A stretch of 54,928 nucleotides of DNA from JBDTDV01 sp039922875 (lineage in GTDB: Bacteria > Actinomycetota > Actinomycetes > Actinomycetales > Microbacteriaceae): the NCBI GenBank assembly GCA_039922875.1, contig JBDTDV010000009.1, forward strand, positions 1-54,928, in the 5' to 3' direction. Below are positions 16,676 to 24,882 of this stretch, piece by piece (positions within the stretch are counted from its first letter, which is position 1; each line of letters starts with the position of its first letter). The notes beneath the pieces were generated by a model. The model was not told the origin of the DNA, searched no databases, and saw only the letters and a list, made by a program, of their open reading frames with translations. The position numbers were made by a program, and so were the translations under genes.

Positions 16676-17284
16676 GTGCCCGAATCCGACACTGGTCCCG
16701 AACGCGACGGCGCCCGACCCGACTCGCGCCCTCGTCCGCAATACGGCGAGTTGGCGCCGGAGGGCTGGAAATGGGTGCCGCCATCGGACGCGCCCAACCC
16801 CGACGGAGTTCATCCGGGCGACAACGCGCCTGCGGTGCATAAGACGCATGTCTCTCGAGCGTCACACCCGCCCCAGACGCTGAGGCAGCAGCGTCCTGGC
16901 GTCGGCGCGGCAGGGCGGACGCCTCCGCCCTGGGATCGTCTCGTAACGCTGTTGCTGCTCGTGCTCGGTGTGCTCGGATTGGTCGTGGGCTTCGGCATCT
17001 TGGCGGCGTTGCCGGAATCGATCCAGCTGCTTTATACCCAAAACAATCTCGGTGAGTACACTCCCGCCGCGTCGGTCTCCGGCATAATTACGATCGGCCA
17101 GGTCTGCCTCGCGCTGATCCTGGTCGGCGCAGCGGCCTGGTCGATCCTTCGCCTGCGCGCCAAACGGGTCGCCTTCGTGATCCCGCTGGCTGCAGGAGTC
17201 CTTGCCGCAGTGGTTCTGTTCGGCCTCCTAGCGATCGTGCTTTACCAGGACACCACGCTGCTGAACTTCTACGGTGCGGGCTGA
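16676..17284 (+). CDS. DUF6264-family membrane protein
   Basis: This is a 202-residue protein of unknown function. A Pro/Asp-rich cytoplasmic N-terminus contains RPRPQYGELAPEGWKWVPP, which resembles the motif of the DUF6264 family of Microbacteriaceae. It is followed by about four hydrophobic segments (residues 85-107, 120-140, 150-165 and 168-190). I chose GTG 16676, just after the fba stop; no better start lies in frame. Its last 16 bp overlap the 3' end of ispH on the other strand. No function can be given. Confidence 0.75.
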   Translation: MPESDTGPERDGARPDSRPRPQYGELAPEGWKWVPPSDAPNPDGVHPGDNAPAVHKTHVSRASHPPQTLRQQRPGVGAAGRTPPPWDRLVTLLLLVLGVLGLVVGFGILAALPESIQLLYTQNNLGEYTPAASVSGIITIGQVCLALILVGAAAWSILRLRAKRVAFVIPLAAGVLAAVVLFGLLAIVLYQDTTLLNFYGAG

Positions 17285-18330
17285 ATCCGAACGGCACCGG
17301 CCGGATTTCGGCCACGCGCGCTACCGCGCACTTGTTTAGGAAGCGCGAATACCACGTCCTCATGTGCGGTGGTGATCTGCTGCACGTCGCGGTATCCGGC
17401 ATCCGCGAGGTCCTCCAGGACCTGCTGAACCAGTACCTCAGGCACGGATGCGCCACTGGTCACCCCGACGCTCGTCACGCCATCCAGCCACTCCTGCTCG
17501 ATCTCATCTGCGTAGTCCACCCGGTAGGCGCGCGGCGCGCCGTTTTCGCAAGCGACCTCGGCCAGCCGCACCGAATTCGATGAATTGGCCGAGCCCACGA
17601 CAATCACCAACTCGGCTTCGCGAGCGAGCTCCTTGACCGCGTTTTGGCGGTTCTGGGTGGCATAACAGATGTCATCGGTCGGTGGGTCTTGCAGTCTCGG
17701 AAAGCGCTTGCGTAGCAGCTGCACGATCGCCATCGTCTCGTCCACACTCAGGGTCGTCTGCGACAGCCAGGCCACCCGGTCTGGATTGCGAACCGTGACT
17801 GTCGCCGCCTCCTCCGGACCGTGCACAAGCGTCACGTGTTCCGGAGCCTCCCCAGCGGTACCTTCCACCTCTTCGTGCCCACGATGCCCGATCAGAAGGA
17901 TCTCGACATCGTCCCTGGCGAATCGGACCGCCTCCCGATGCACCTTGGTGACCAGAGGGCAGGTCGCATCGATCGCCTGCAGTCCGCGCTCGGCGGCGGC
18001 GGCGACCACGTCGGGAGCGACGCCGTGGGCGCTGAACACGACATGGGCCCCCGGCGGGATCTCATCGACCTCGTCGACGAAAATCGCCCCCCGGCTCTCC
18101 AGCGTGGCGACGACGTGCACGTTGTGAACGATCTGCTTGCGCACATACACCGGAGCGCCGAACTGCTTCAGCGCCTCCTCGACGGCGACGATTGCGCGGT
18201 CCACGCCGGCGCAGTAACCACGGGGCGCTGCCAGCAGAACTCTCTTGTGTCCGGGGGCCACGCTATCCTTGAGCCTGCCACGGCGAGCCGGAATTCCGGG
18301 CATCGGCAGGCTGATCGTCGGGTCACTCAC
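17269..18330 (-). CDS. ispH: 4-hydroxy-3-methylbut-2-enyl diphosphate reductase
   Basis: This is a 353-residue iron-sulfur enzyme making isopentenyl and dimethylallyl diphosphate in the last step of the MEP pathway. The three cluster cysteines are visible in PRGYCAGVDRAI, IDATCPLVTKVH and DICYATQNRQ, and the substrate-binding segment SANSSNSVRL is intact. An N-terminal extension of about 25 residues precedes the core. The GTG start at 18330 has TAGAAT (18342-18337) exactly 6 nt upstream and no Shine-Dalgarno, so the message is probably leaderless. It is divergent from xseA and overlaps the DUF6264 gene end. Confidence 0.95.
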   Translation of the reverse strand: MSDPTISLPMPGIPARRGRLKDSVAPGHKRVLLAAPRGYCAGVDRAIVAVEEALKQFGAPVYVRKQIVHNVHVVATLESRGAIFVDEVDEIPPGAHVVFSAHGVAPDVVAAAAERGLQAIDATCPLVTKVHREAVRFARDDVEILLIGHRGHEEVEGTAGEAPEHVTLVHGPEEAATVTVRNPDRVAWLSQTTLSVDETMAIVQLLRKRFPRLQDPPTDDICYATQNRQNAVKELAREAELVIVVGSANSSNSVRLAEVACENGAPRAYRVDYADEIEQEWLDGVTSVGVTSGASVPEVLVQQVLEDLADAGYRDVQQITTAHEDVVFALPKQVRGSARGRNPAGAVRIQPAP

Positions 18331-18336
18331 GGATCA

Positions 18337-18342
18337 ATTCTA
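18337..18342 (-). promoter_or_regulatory. Leaderless promoter -10 of ispH
   Basis: TAGAAT on the minus strand ends 6 nt before the GTG start, so transcription should begin at or very near the start codon. No clear -35 is visible. Confidence 0.55.
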
Positions 18343-18382
18343 AGCGGCCGGCAACTGAGACAGCTGGGAGGAGAGTTTTCAG

Positions 18383-19624
18383 ATGGCGGATGCCGCACCT
18401 ACCCTGGAACAGCCGTGGCCGGTCGCGCTGCTCTCGAACAAGATCAAGGCGTATATCGACCGGCTCGGCACGGCCTGGGTCGAGGGCGAGATCACCCAGT
18501 GGGGCATCTCGGCCGGCAACGTCTACGGCAAGCTCAAGGACCTCAACGAGTCGGCGACCATCTCTTTCACGATCTGGTCGTCCAGCCGTGCCAGACTGCC
18601 CGACGATCTGAAACAGGGTGACCGGGTCGTCGCGCTGGTCAAACCGAACTACTGGGTCAAAGGCGGCACCCTGACCATGCAGGTGTTCCAGATGCGCCAC
18701 GTCGGCCTCGGCGACATGCTGGAGCGCCTGGAACGGCTCCGCACCCAGCTGGCGAAGGAGGGATTGTTCGACGCCGCGCGCAAAAAGCCATTGCCCTTCC
18801 TGCCGCACTGCATCGGCCTGATCACCGGCAAAGACTCGGATGCGGAAAAGGATGTGCTGCGCAACGCACAGTTGCGTTGGCCTGCGGTCCGCTTCACCGT
18901 GAGGCATGCGGCGGTCCAGGGGGACCGGACCGCCTCCGAGGTCACTGCGGCCCTGCGAAGGCTGGATGCCGACCCCGAGGTTGACGTCATCGTCATCGCC
19001 CGAGGCGGCGGCGACTTTCAAAACCTGCTCGGTTTCAGCGATGAATCGCTGATCCGTGCGGCGGCGGCGTGTACCACCCCGCTGGTCAGCGCGATCGGTC
19101 ATGAGGCGGACCGGCCGTTGCTGGACGAGGTCGCAGACCTGCGCGCCTCGACACCCACCGATGCCGCCAAACGCGTGGTGCCCGACGTGGCCGAGGAACT
19201 GGCCAGGGTCCAGCAAGCCCGCGCGCGCCTGGGACTGCGCCTCACCCGCTACCTCTCCCACGAGATCGACCGGCTGCAACAACTGCGTTCCCGGCCGGTG
19301 CTGGCCGGGTCGGACTGGATCATCCAATCTCGCGGCGAGGAACTGACTCGGTACGTCGCCCGGGGCACCGAACTGGTTGCCAGGTGCCTGCAACGGGCGA
19401 CCGACCGGACCGGCGAGTTGGTGGCACAACTGCGCGCGCTCTCGCCGCAGGGCACCCTGGATCGAGGGTATGCGATCACGCAGCTCCAGGGCGGAGCCGT
19501 GCTTCGCTCCTCGGACCGGGCCCCGGACGGAACCCGTCTGCTGATCACCCTCGCTAACGGCGCCGTCGACGCCATCTCGGCTGGGCCGCGCCTAGCCGCT
19601 GAACCGGTCACCGACGACGTTTAG
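18383..19624 (+). CDS. xseA: Exodeoxyribonuclease VII large subunit
   Basis: This is a 413-residue catalytic subunit of the single-strand-specific exonuclease ExoVII. It contains the N-terminal OB-fold with GEITQWGISAGNVYGKLKD, the catalytic domain with LITGKDSDAEKDVLRN, VIARGGGDFQNLLGFSDE and SAIGHEADRPLLDEVADLRASTPTDAA, then a helical C-terminal region that contacts XseB. ATG 18383 is preceded by GGGAGGAGAG. xseB follows after 10 bp in the same transcript. Confidence 0.96.
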   Translation: MADAAPTLEQPWPVALLSNKIKAYIDRLGTAWVEGEITQWGISAGNVYGKLKDLNESATISFTIWSSSRARLPDDLKQGDRVVALVKPNYWVKGGTLTMQVFQMRHVGLGDMLERLERLRTQLAKEGLFDAARKKPLPFLPHCIGLITGKDSDAEKDVLRNAQLRWPAVRFTVRHAAVQGDRTASEVTAALRRLDADPEVDVIVIARGGGDFQNLLGFSDESLIRAAAACTTPLVSAIGHEADRPLLDEVADLRASTPTDAAKRVVPDVAEELARVQQARARLGLRLTRYLSHEIDRLQQLRSRPVLAGSDWIIQSRGEELTRYVARGTELVARCLQRATDRTGELVAQLRALSPQGTLDRGYAITQLQGGAVLRSSDRAPDGTRLLITLANGAVDAISAGPRLAAEPVTDDV

Positions 19625-19634
19625 AATGGACCCT

Positions 19635-19868
19635 ATGGCCAGCACCGACGACATCGCCTCGCTCAGCTACGAGCAGGCCCGTGACGAGCTCGTGCGGGTC
19701 GTCGCCGCGCTCGAGCAGGGTTCCTCGACGCTGGAGGAATCTCTGGCGCTGTGGGAACGCGGTGAGGCGCTGGCCAGGCGCTGCGAGCAGTGGCTGATCG
19801 GAGCCAAAGCCCGGCTCGACGCGGCCCGCCAGAACGTCGAGGGTGCGGCACCGGCCGGAACCGCATGA
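19635..19868 (+). CDS. xseB: Exodeoxyribonuclease VII small subunit
   Basis: This 77-residue helical protein binds XseA in a large ExoVII complex. The family pattern SYEQARDELVRVVAALEQGSSTLEESLALWERGEAL is clear. I use ATG 19635; ATG 19626 in the same frame adds MDP and is also possible. The TGA overlaps the next ATG (ATGA at 19865), so DUF4245 translation is coupled to it. Confidence 0.95.
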   Translation: MASTDDIASLSYEQARDELVRVVAALEQGSSTLEESLALWERGEALARRCEQWLIGAKARLDAARQNVEGAAPAGTA

Positions 19869-20509
19869 GAGCTCCCGCACGCCAGCCGGCCGTCGTTGCG
19901 GAACTGGGCCGCCCGGAAACCCCGGAGGAGACGGCGGCCCGCAAAGCGGATGACTCCCGTAAGCACCGCAGCCGGCAAACGGTGAACAATCTGGTGCTCT
20001 CCTTGCTGGCCATCCTCGGCGTCGTGCTGATCATCGTGATGGTGGTGCCGCGTGCGGATGCCCCGGTGGCGCCCAAGGTCGACTATGCGCAGCTCGCCGC
20101 GGCAGGTCAAGGATCGGAACCGGACCCGCTGGTCAGCCCCGTGCTGCCGAATTCCTGGCACGCGAACGCCGCAGAGCTGCGGACCGGAGCCGCGGACCGA
20201 ATCGACTCCTGGTACATCGGGCTGATCACCCCGAAGCAGCAGTACATCGGTATCAGCCAGGGTTTCCACGCGAACGCGACGTGGCTTGCCGATCAGTTGC
20301 GCAGTTCGGAGCCGGACGGCTCAATCACCATCGATTCCGTGGTCTGGACCCGATACGACAACCGCGCTTCCGGCGGCGACTTCGGCAATGTGCAATACGC
20401 GCTGACTACGGCCTCCGGAGCAAGCACCTACGTGATCTTCGGCACCGCGGGTGATCAAGAATTCCGCACCGTTGCGCAAGCCATGGCCGGCGCGATCAGA
20501 GCTCAATAA
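19865..20509 (+). CDS. DUF4245-family membrane-anchored protein
   Basis: This is a 214-residue protein. A charged N-terminus (RKADDSRKHRSRQTVNN) precedes one transmembrane helix (about residues 41-60, LVLSLLAILGVVLIIVMVV), and an extracytoplasmic domain of about 150 residues follows, with WHANAAELRTG and SWYIGLITPKQQYIGI. This architecture matches DUF4245, found beside xseB/glpX in many actinobacteria. No function is known. ATG 19865 overlaps the xseB stop in ATGA. Confidence 0.85.
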   Translation: MRAPARQPAVVAELGRPETPEETAARKADDSRKHRSRQTVNNLVLSLLAILGVVLIIVMVVPRADAPVAPKVDYAQLAAAGQGSEPDPLVSPVLPNSWHANAAELRTGAADRIDSWYIGLITPKQQYIGISQGFHANATWLADQLRSSEPDGSITIDSVVWTRYDNRASGGDFGNVQYALTTASGASTYVIFGTAGDQEFRTVAQAMAGAIRAQ

Positions 20510-20513
20510 CGGC

Positions 20514-20531
20514 AACGAGAACAACGAGAAC
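20514..20531. repeat. 9-bp tandem repeat before the carbonic anhydrase ribosome site
   Basis: AACGAGAAC occurs twice head to tail (20514-20522 and 20523-20531), immediately before AAGGAG at 20534-20539. Confidence 0.7.
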
Positions 20532-20600
20532 AGAAGGAGCACTGCGATTTCAAACGAAGCGGCAATTGCCAACGATTCCGAGGTTAACGATAGGGCGAGC

Positions 20601-21230
20601 ATGTCCCCAGCCGAGGCCTGGGCACAACTGCAGCGTGGTAATGAGCGCTTCATCACCGGTGGCGCACAGCATCCACGCCAAGACGCAGACCGCCGTGCTG
20701 AACTCGCCCACACGCAACACCCGTTTGCGGCAGTCTTTTGCTGCAGCGACTCCCGGCTCGCGGTCGAGATCATCTTCGACCTGGGAATCGGGGACGCATT
20801 CGTAATCCGCAACGCCGGCCAGGTCGCAACCAGCTCCGCGATCGGCTCGATCGAGTATGCCGTGGGGATCCTGGCTGTGCCTGTGCTGATCGTCCTCAGC
20901 CACGACGAATGCGGGGCGGTGCACGCCGCGATTCAGTCTCAGCGGCCGGACGCCGCAGCCCTTCCGCCGCACATCGCAGATCTGATCGCGCCGATCATTC
21001 CTGCGGTGCGATCAGCGGCCAAGGTGCATGAGGGCGGCACGGTCGACGTCGACCTGATCGATCCGGCCGAGGCCGGCCGCGAGCACATGCGCAACACCAT
21101 CGCGCAATTGCTTGAGCAATCCGAAATGATCAGCGCGGCTGTCGCTGCAGGTACATTGGCTATCGTAGGCGGCAATTACCGCCTTCAAGAGGGCAAAGTG
21201 GCCGCCGACGTCACCGTCGGCGTTCTCTGA
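20601..21230 (+). CDS. Beta-class carbonic anhydrase
   Basis: This is a 209-residue zinc enzyme interconverting CO2 and bicarbonate. Zinc ligands are visible in FCCSDSRL (Cys, with the Asp-Arg dyad) and LSHDECGAV (His and Cys). The start is uncertain. ATG 20601 has a weak AGGG upstream and gives MSPAEAWAQLQRGNERF, the usual family beginning. The only strong Shine-Dalgarno, AAGGAG at 20534-20539, sits 7 nt before an in-frame ATT (20547), which would give 227 residues. An ATG at 20451 overlaps DUF4245 and is unlikely. The stop is certain. Confidence 0.92.
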   Translation: MSPAEAWAQLQRGNERFITGGAQHPRQDADRRAELAHTQHPFAAVFCCSDSRLAVEIIFDLGIGDAFVIRNAGQVATSSAIGSIEYAVGILAVPVLIVLSHDECGAVHAAIQSQRPDAAALPPHIADLIAPIIPAVRSAAKVHEGGTVDVDLIDPAEAGREHMRNTIAQLLEQSEMISAAVAAGTLAIVGGNYRLQEGKVAADVTVGVL

Positions 21231-21246
21231 CCCGGCCACAACCCCG

Positions 21247-21286
21247 CACGCAGTCCCAACCCAGAACACGCAGTCCCAACCCAGAA
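21247..21286. repeat. Perfect 20-bp tandem duplication in the fumC leader
   Basis: CACGCAGTCCCAACCCAGAA is present twice in direct tandem (21247-21266 and 21267-21286). It ends at the AGAAGGAG preceding fumC and lengthens the untranslated leader. Confidence 0.9.
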
Positions 21287-21303
21287 GGAGCAAGGAACAC
21301 ATC

Positions 21304-22716
21304 GTGGTGGACAATTTGTCGAACGGCGACTTTCGCATCGAGCACGACACGATGGGTGAGGTGAGAGTACCGGCGTCAGCGCTGTACGGCGCACAAACCC
21401 AGCGCGCGGTGGAGAACTTCCCGATTTCCGGGTCGGTCCTCGAGCCCGCCCAAATCGCCGCTCTGGCCCGGATCAAGAAGTGCGCGGCGATCGCCAACGC
21501 GCGCCTCGGAGTCCTCGACGCGGCCATAGCCGATGCCATCGTCGCCGCCGCCGACGAGGTCGCCAGCGGCACATACGATGACCAGTTCCCGATCGATGTC
21601 TACCAGACCGGTAGCGGCACCTCGTCCAACATGAACATGAACGAGGTGCTTGCCACCTTGGCATCGCGCCAACTGGGTACCCCGGTGCACCCGAACGACC
21701 ACGTAAACGCCTCTCAATCCTCCAACGACGTCTTTCCCACCTCGGTGCACCTGGCGGTGACCAACGCTCTGATCGACGAACTGATCCCGGCGCTGGACCA
21801 CCTTGCCGTCTCCCTGGAGACCAAGGCCGAGGAATGGGCCGACGTGGTCAAGTCCGGCCGCACTCACCTGATGGACGCCACTCCGGTCACGCTCGGTCAG
21901 GAGTTCGGCGGTTATGCCGCCCAGATCCGCCTCGGCATCGAGCGGATCCAGGCTGCGTTGAACCGGGTCGCCGCGGTACCGCTGGGCGGCACTGCCGTCG
22001 GCACCGGGATCAACACGCCGGCCGGCTTCCCGCAGTTGGTAATCCAGCTACTCATTGAAGAGACCGAGCTTCCGATCATCGAGGCCAGAAATCACTTCGA
22101 GGCGCAAGCCAACCGAGACGCACTGGTTGAGACATCCGGTGCCCTCAAGGTGATCGCCGTCGGGCTGACCAAGATCTGCAACGACCTGCGCTGGATGGGT
22201 TCCGGCCCGAACACCGGCCTCGGCGAATTGCATCTGCCCGACCTGCAACCGGGTTCCTCCATCATGCCAGGCAAGGTGAATCCGGTGATTCCCGAAGCCG
22301 TGCTGATGGTGGCCTCACGAGTGATCGGCAACGATGCGACGATCGCCTGGTCCGGCGCGTCCGGTTCCTTCGAACTGAACGTCTCGATTCCGGTGATGGG
22401 CACCGCGCTGCTGGAGTCGATCAGGCTGCTGACCAACGCGACCCGGGTGCTGGCAGATAAGACGATTGACGATCTTCAGGCCAATGTGGACCGCGCCCGC
22501 GAGCTCGCCGAGTCTTCGCCGTCGATCGTCACGCCGCTGAACCGGGTGATCGGGTACGAGGCCGCGGCGAAAGTGGTCAAGCATTCCATCGCGAACGGCT
22601 CGACGGTACGCGAATCAGTCATCGCCCTCGGCTTCGTCGAGCGCGGCGAGCTCAGCCTTGAGCAGCTGGATCGGGCGCTGGACGTCCTGTCCATGACCAA
22701 GCCGCCGACCGCCTAG
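21304..22716 (+). CDS. fumC: Class II fumarate hydratase
   Basis: This is a 470-residue iron-independent fumarase of the TCA cycle, homotetrameric. It shows the superfamily signature GSSIMPGKVNP, plus QTGSGTSSNMNMNEV, SQSSNDVFPTSVHLA, KSGRTHLMDATPVTLGQE and GGTAVGTGINTP. GTG 21304 follows AAGGA (21292-21296) with a 7-nt gap; a second GTG directly after it is equivalent. It converges on the prepilin peptidase gene, 3 bp between stops. Confidence 0.96.
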   Translation: MVDNLSNGDFRIEHDTMGEVRVPASALYGAQTQRAVENFPISGSVLEPAQIAALARIKKCAAIANARLGVLDAAIADAIVAAADEVASGTYDDQFPIDVYQTGSGTSSNMNMNEVLATLASRQLGTPVHPNDHVNASQSSNDVFPTSVHLAVTNALIDELIPALDHLAVSLETKAEEWADVVKSGRTHLMDATPVTLGQEFGGYAAQIRLGIERIQAALNRVAAVPLGGTAVGTGINTPAGFPQLVIQLLIEETELPIIEARNHFEAQANRDALVETSGALKVIAVGLTKICNDLRWMGSGPNTGLGELHLPDLQPGSSIMPGKVNPVIPEAVLMVASRVIGNDATIAWSGASGSFELNVSIPVMGTALLESIRLLTNATRVLADKTIDDLQANVDRARELAESSPSIVTPLNRVIGYEAAAKVVKHSIANGSTVRESVIALGFVERGELSLEQLDRALDVLSMTKPPTA

Positions 22717-22719
22717 AGC

Positions 22720-23280
22720 TCAGGCGCTCAGCCGAGCGAACACAACAGTCGCCCAAAAGCCCAAGAGCAGGTACGGGCCGAATGGGATCCGGTGCAGGGT
22801 ACTGCCACCGGGCACCAGCAGGGCGACCAGGCCGCCGATGCCGCCGGTCACGAAGGCGAGTACCGGCCCGGCGACGGCGGCGGTCAGGCCGAGCGAGCCG
22901 AGTCCGATCCCCAACAGTCCGGCGAGCTTCACGTCGCCCATGCCGACGCCGCCGGCGAGGTTCATCACAAGCAGAAAGCTCAAGAACCCGGCGCCGGCAG
23001 CCAACGGCACGACCACAGCCTCGGCAGCCAGCATCGCCAGCCAGACCAGGGCGACCGCCGCGAGCGCGTAGCCGGGGAGCAGGATCGCGTTGGGCAGCCG
23101 GTGCTCGGCGACATCGACCCGACAGAGCTCGCCGGTAACCGCTGCCAGGTAGAGGAACACCAGCAGCACGGGTTGAACACCCGTGGCCCAGACCGCGACC
23201 GCACCGAGGGTCGCAGCCAGCGGAAGCTGCGCCGCGAGGCGCACCCGCACCGACGGTCGCGGCCGGATCGTGAACGTCAT
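22720..23280 (-). CDS. A24-family prepilin peptidase
   Basis: This is a 186-residue polytopic aspartic peptidase. The conserved GxGD motif is in GVGMGDVKLAGLLG, and the first catalytic Asp lies in the segment CRVDVAEHRLPNAIL. About six hydrophobic segments are visible. The cytoplasmic methyltransferase domain of PilD is absent, so it resembles the short TadV/CpaA type. It would process type IV or Tad prepilin leader peptides at the membrane. No pilin or Tad genes are in this window, so its substrates are elsewhere. Confidence 0.88.
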   Translation of the reverse strand: MTFTIRPRPSVRVRLAAQLPLAATLGAVAVWATGVQPVLLVFLYLAAVTGELCRVDVAEHRLPNAILLPGYALAAVALVWLAMLAAEAVVVPLAAGAGFLSFLLVMNLAGGVGMGDVKLAGLLGIGLGSLGLTAAVAGPVLAFVTGGIGGLVALLVPGGSTLHRIPFGPYLLLGFWATVVFARLSA

Positions 23281-23357
23281 GCGTGCACGGTAGCTGAATC
23301 CCTTTGGTGCCCACAGGATCCATCCACAGGCTGCCAGGCCTGAGCCGAGCGACGGGC

Positions 23358-24719
23358 TCAGGGCAGGTCGTTGCCCTCCAGCATCTCGGTGACCAGCGCA
23401 GCGATCGCCGAGCGCTCTGAGCGGGTCAGCGTGATATGAGCGAACAGCGGATGCCCCTTGAGCGTTTCGATGACCGAGGCGACCCCATCGTGCCGGCCAA
23501 CCCTCAGATTGTCCCGCTGCGCCACATCGTGGGTCAGAACCACCCTCGAGTTCTGGCCGATCCGGCTGAGCACCGTCAGCAGCACGTTACGTTCCAGGGA
23601 CTGCGCCTCGTCCACGATCACGAACGCGTCGTGCAGTGACCGCCCACGGATATGCGTCAGCGGCAGAACCTCGAGGATGCCCCGCTCAAGAACTTCGTCC
23701 AGCACATTCTGTGACACCAGTGCACCGAGCGTGTCGAACACCGCCTGGCCCCACGGGTTCATCTTCTCGCCCTGATCCCCCGGCAGGTAGCCGAGTTCTT
23801 GACCGCCGACGGCATACAGCGGTCGGAACACCATGATCTTCCTGTGCTGCTGGCGTTCCAGCACCGCTTCCAGCCCGGCGCACAGCGCCAGCGCGGATTT
23901 CCCGGTCCCGGCCCGGCCGCCCAAAGAAAGAATGCCGATCTCCGGATCCAGCAGCAGGTCGATGGCCAGCCGCTGCTCCGCGGAACGCCCGTGCAGGCCG
24001 AAAACGTCGCGGTCACCGCGCACCAGCTTCACGGTTCCAGTTCCGGTGACCCGGCCCAGTGCTGAGCCTCGGTCGGAGTGGATCACCAAGCCGGTGTTGA
24101 CCGGAAAGTCGGAGACCAGCCGGGTCTGCAGCGACTCGGCCTCGTACAGCTGAGCCATCTGGTCGGAGCCGAGGGTGACCTCGTCCATCCCGGACCAGCC
24201 GGAATCCACCGCTAGTTCGGCCCGATACTCCTCTGCCGCTATGCCGATGGAGGCGGCTTTGACCCGCAGCGGCATGTCTTTGGAGACAACAGTGACGGCG
24301 AGACCGTCATTGGAAAGGTTCTGCGCCACCGCGAGAATCCTGGAGTCGTTGTCCCCCAGCTGAAGGCCGGAGGGGAGTACCGACATATTCGAATGGTTCA
24401 GCTCAACCCGTAGCGAGCCGCCCTGGCCGACCGGAATGGGAAAGTCCAATCGCTCGTGCTTCGTTCGCAGGTCGTCCAGGTAGCGCAGCGATTGCCGCGC
24501 GAAATACCCGATCTCCGGGTCGTTGCGTTTTGCCTCCAGTTCACTGATCACGATCACCGGAATGACGATGTCGTGCTCGGCGAAGCGAAAGATCGCCTTG
24601 GGGTCGGACAGCAACACCGACGTGTCCAGCACGTAGGTCCGCTCGGCTTGTCGACCGGCGCGCGGCCTGCTACCGGCCTCCGCTTGGATTGTCGACTGCC
24701 GGGTTTTTTGAATAGCCAC
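23358..24719 (-). CDS. PIN-PhoH fusion protein (PhoH2-like)
   Basis: This is a 453-residue two-domain protein. The N-terminal PIN nuclease domain (TYVLDTSVLLSDPKAIFRF, with acidic residues at ELEAKRND and GDNDSRILAV) is followed by a PhoH ATPase domain. The latter has Walker A GRAGTGKSAL and Walker B VIVDEAQSLERN, and HDVAQRDN follows. In mycobacteria PhoH2 proteins couple RNA unwinding to RNase activity. I use GTG 24719, preceded by GGGAG and giving MAIQKTRQ; no good start lies further upstream. Confidence 0.92.
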   Translation of the reverse strand: MAIQKTRQSTIQAEAGSRPRAGRQAERTYVLDTSVLLSDPKAIFRFAEHDIVIPVIVISELEAKRNDPEIGYFARQSLRYLDDLRTKHERLDFPIPVGQGGSLRVELNHSNMSVLPSGLQLGDNDSRILAVAQNLSNDGLAVTVVSKDMPLRVKAASIGIAAEEYRAELAVDSGWSGMDEVTLGSDQMAQLYEAESLQTRLVSDFPVNTGLVIHSDRGSALGRVTGTGTVKLVRGDRDVFGLHGRSAEQRLAIDLLLDPEIGILSLGGRAGTGKSALALCAGLEAVLERQQHRKIMVFRPLYAVGGQELGYLPGDQGEKMNPWGQAVFDTLGALVSQNVLDEVLERGILEVLPLTHIRGRSLHDAFVIVDEAQSLERNVLLTVLSRIGQNSRVVLTHDVAQRDNLRVGRHDGVASVIETLKGHPLFAHITLTRSERSAIAALVTEMLEGNDLP

Positions 24720-24882
24720 AACCACTCCCACCCCGTGCGCTGGATGCGCTAACGGTCCTATCGGCGAGTCGGCCAGGAGGCTTCTCGAAACGTTCCTTAG
24801 GTGGCCGTCTCGACCGGGCGCGGTGCCCGATACCCTGACGCTACGGCCAGATGCCCGGTGCGGCAATGGCGACACGCCACGA

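Noticed and set aside
20451..20509. ATG 20451 as the carbonic anhydrase start
   Set aside because: It would overlap the DUF4245 gene by 59 bp, lacks a ribosome site and adds a low-complexity Asn-rich leader not expected for the family.
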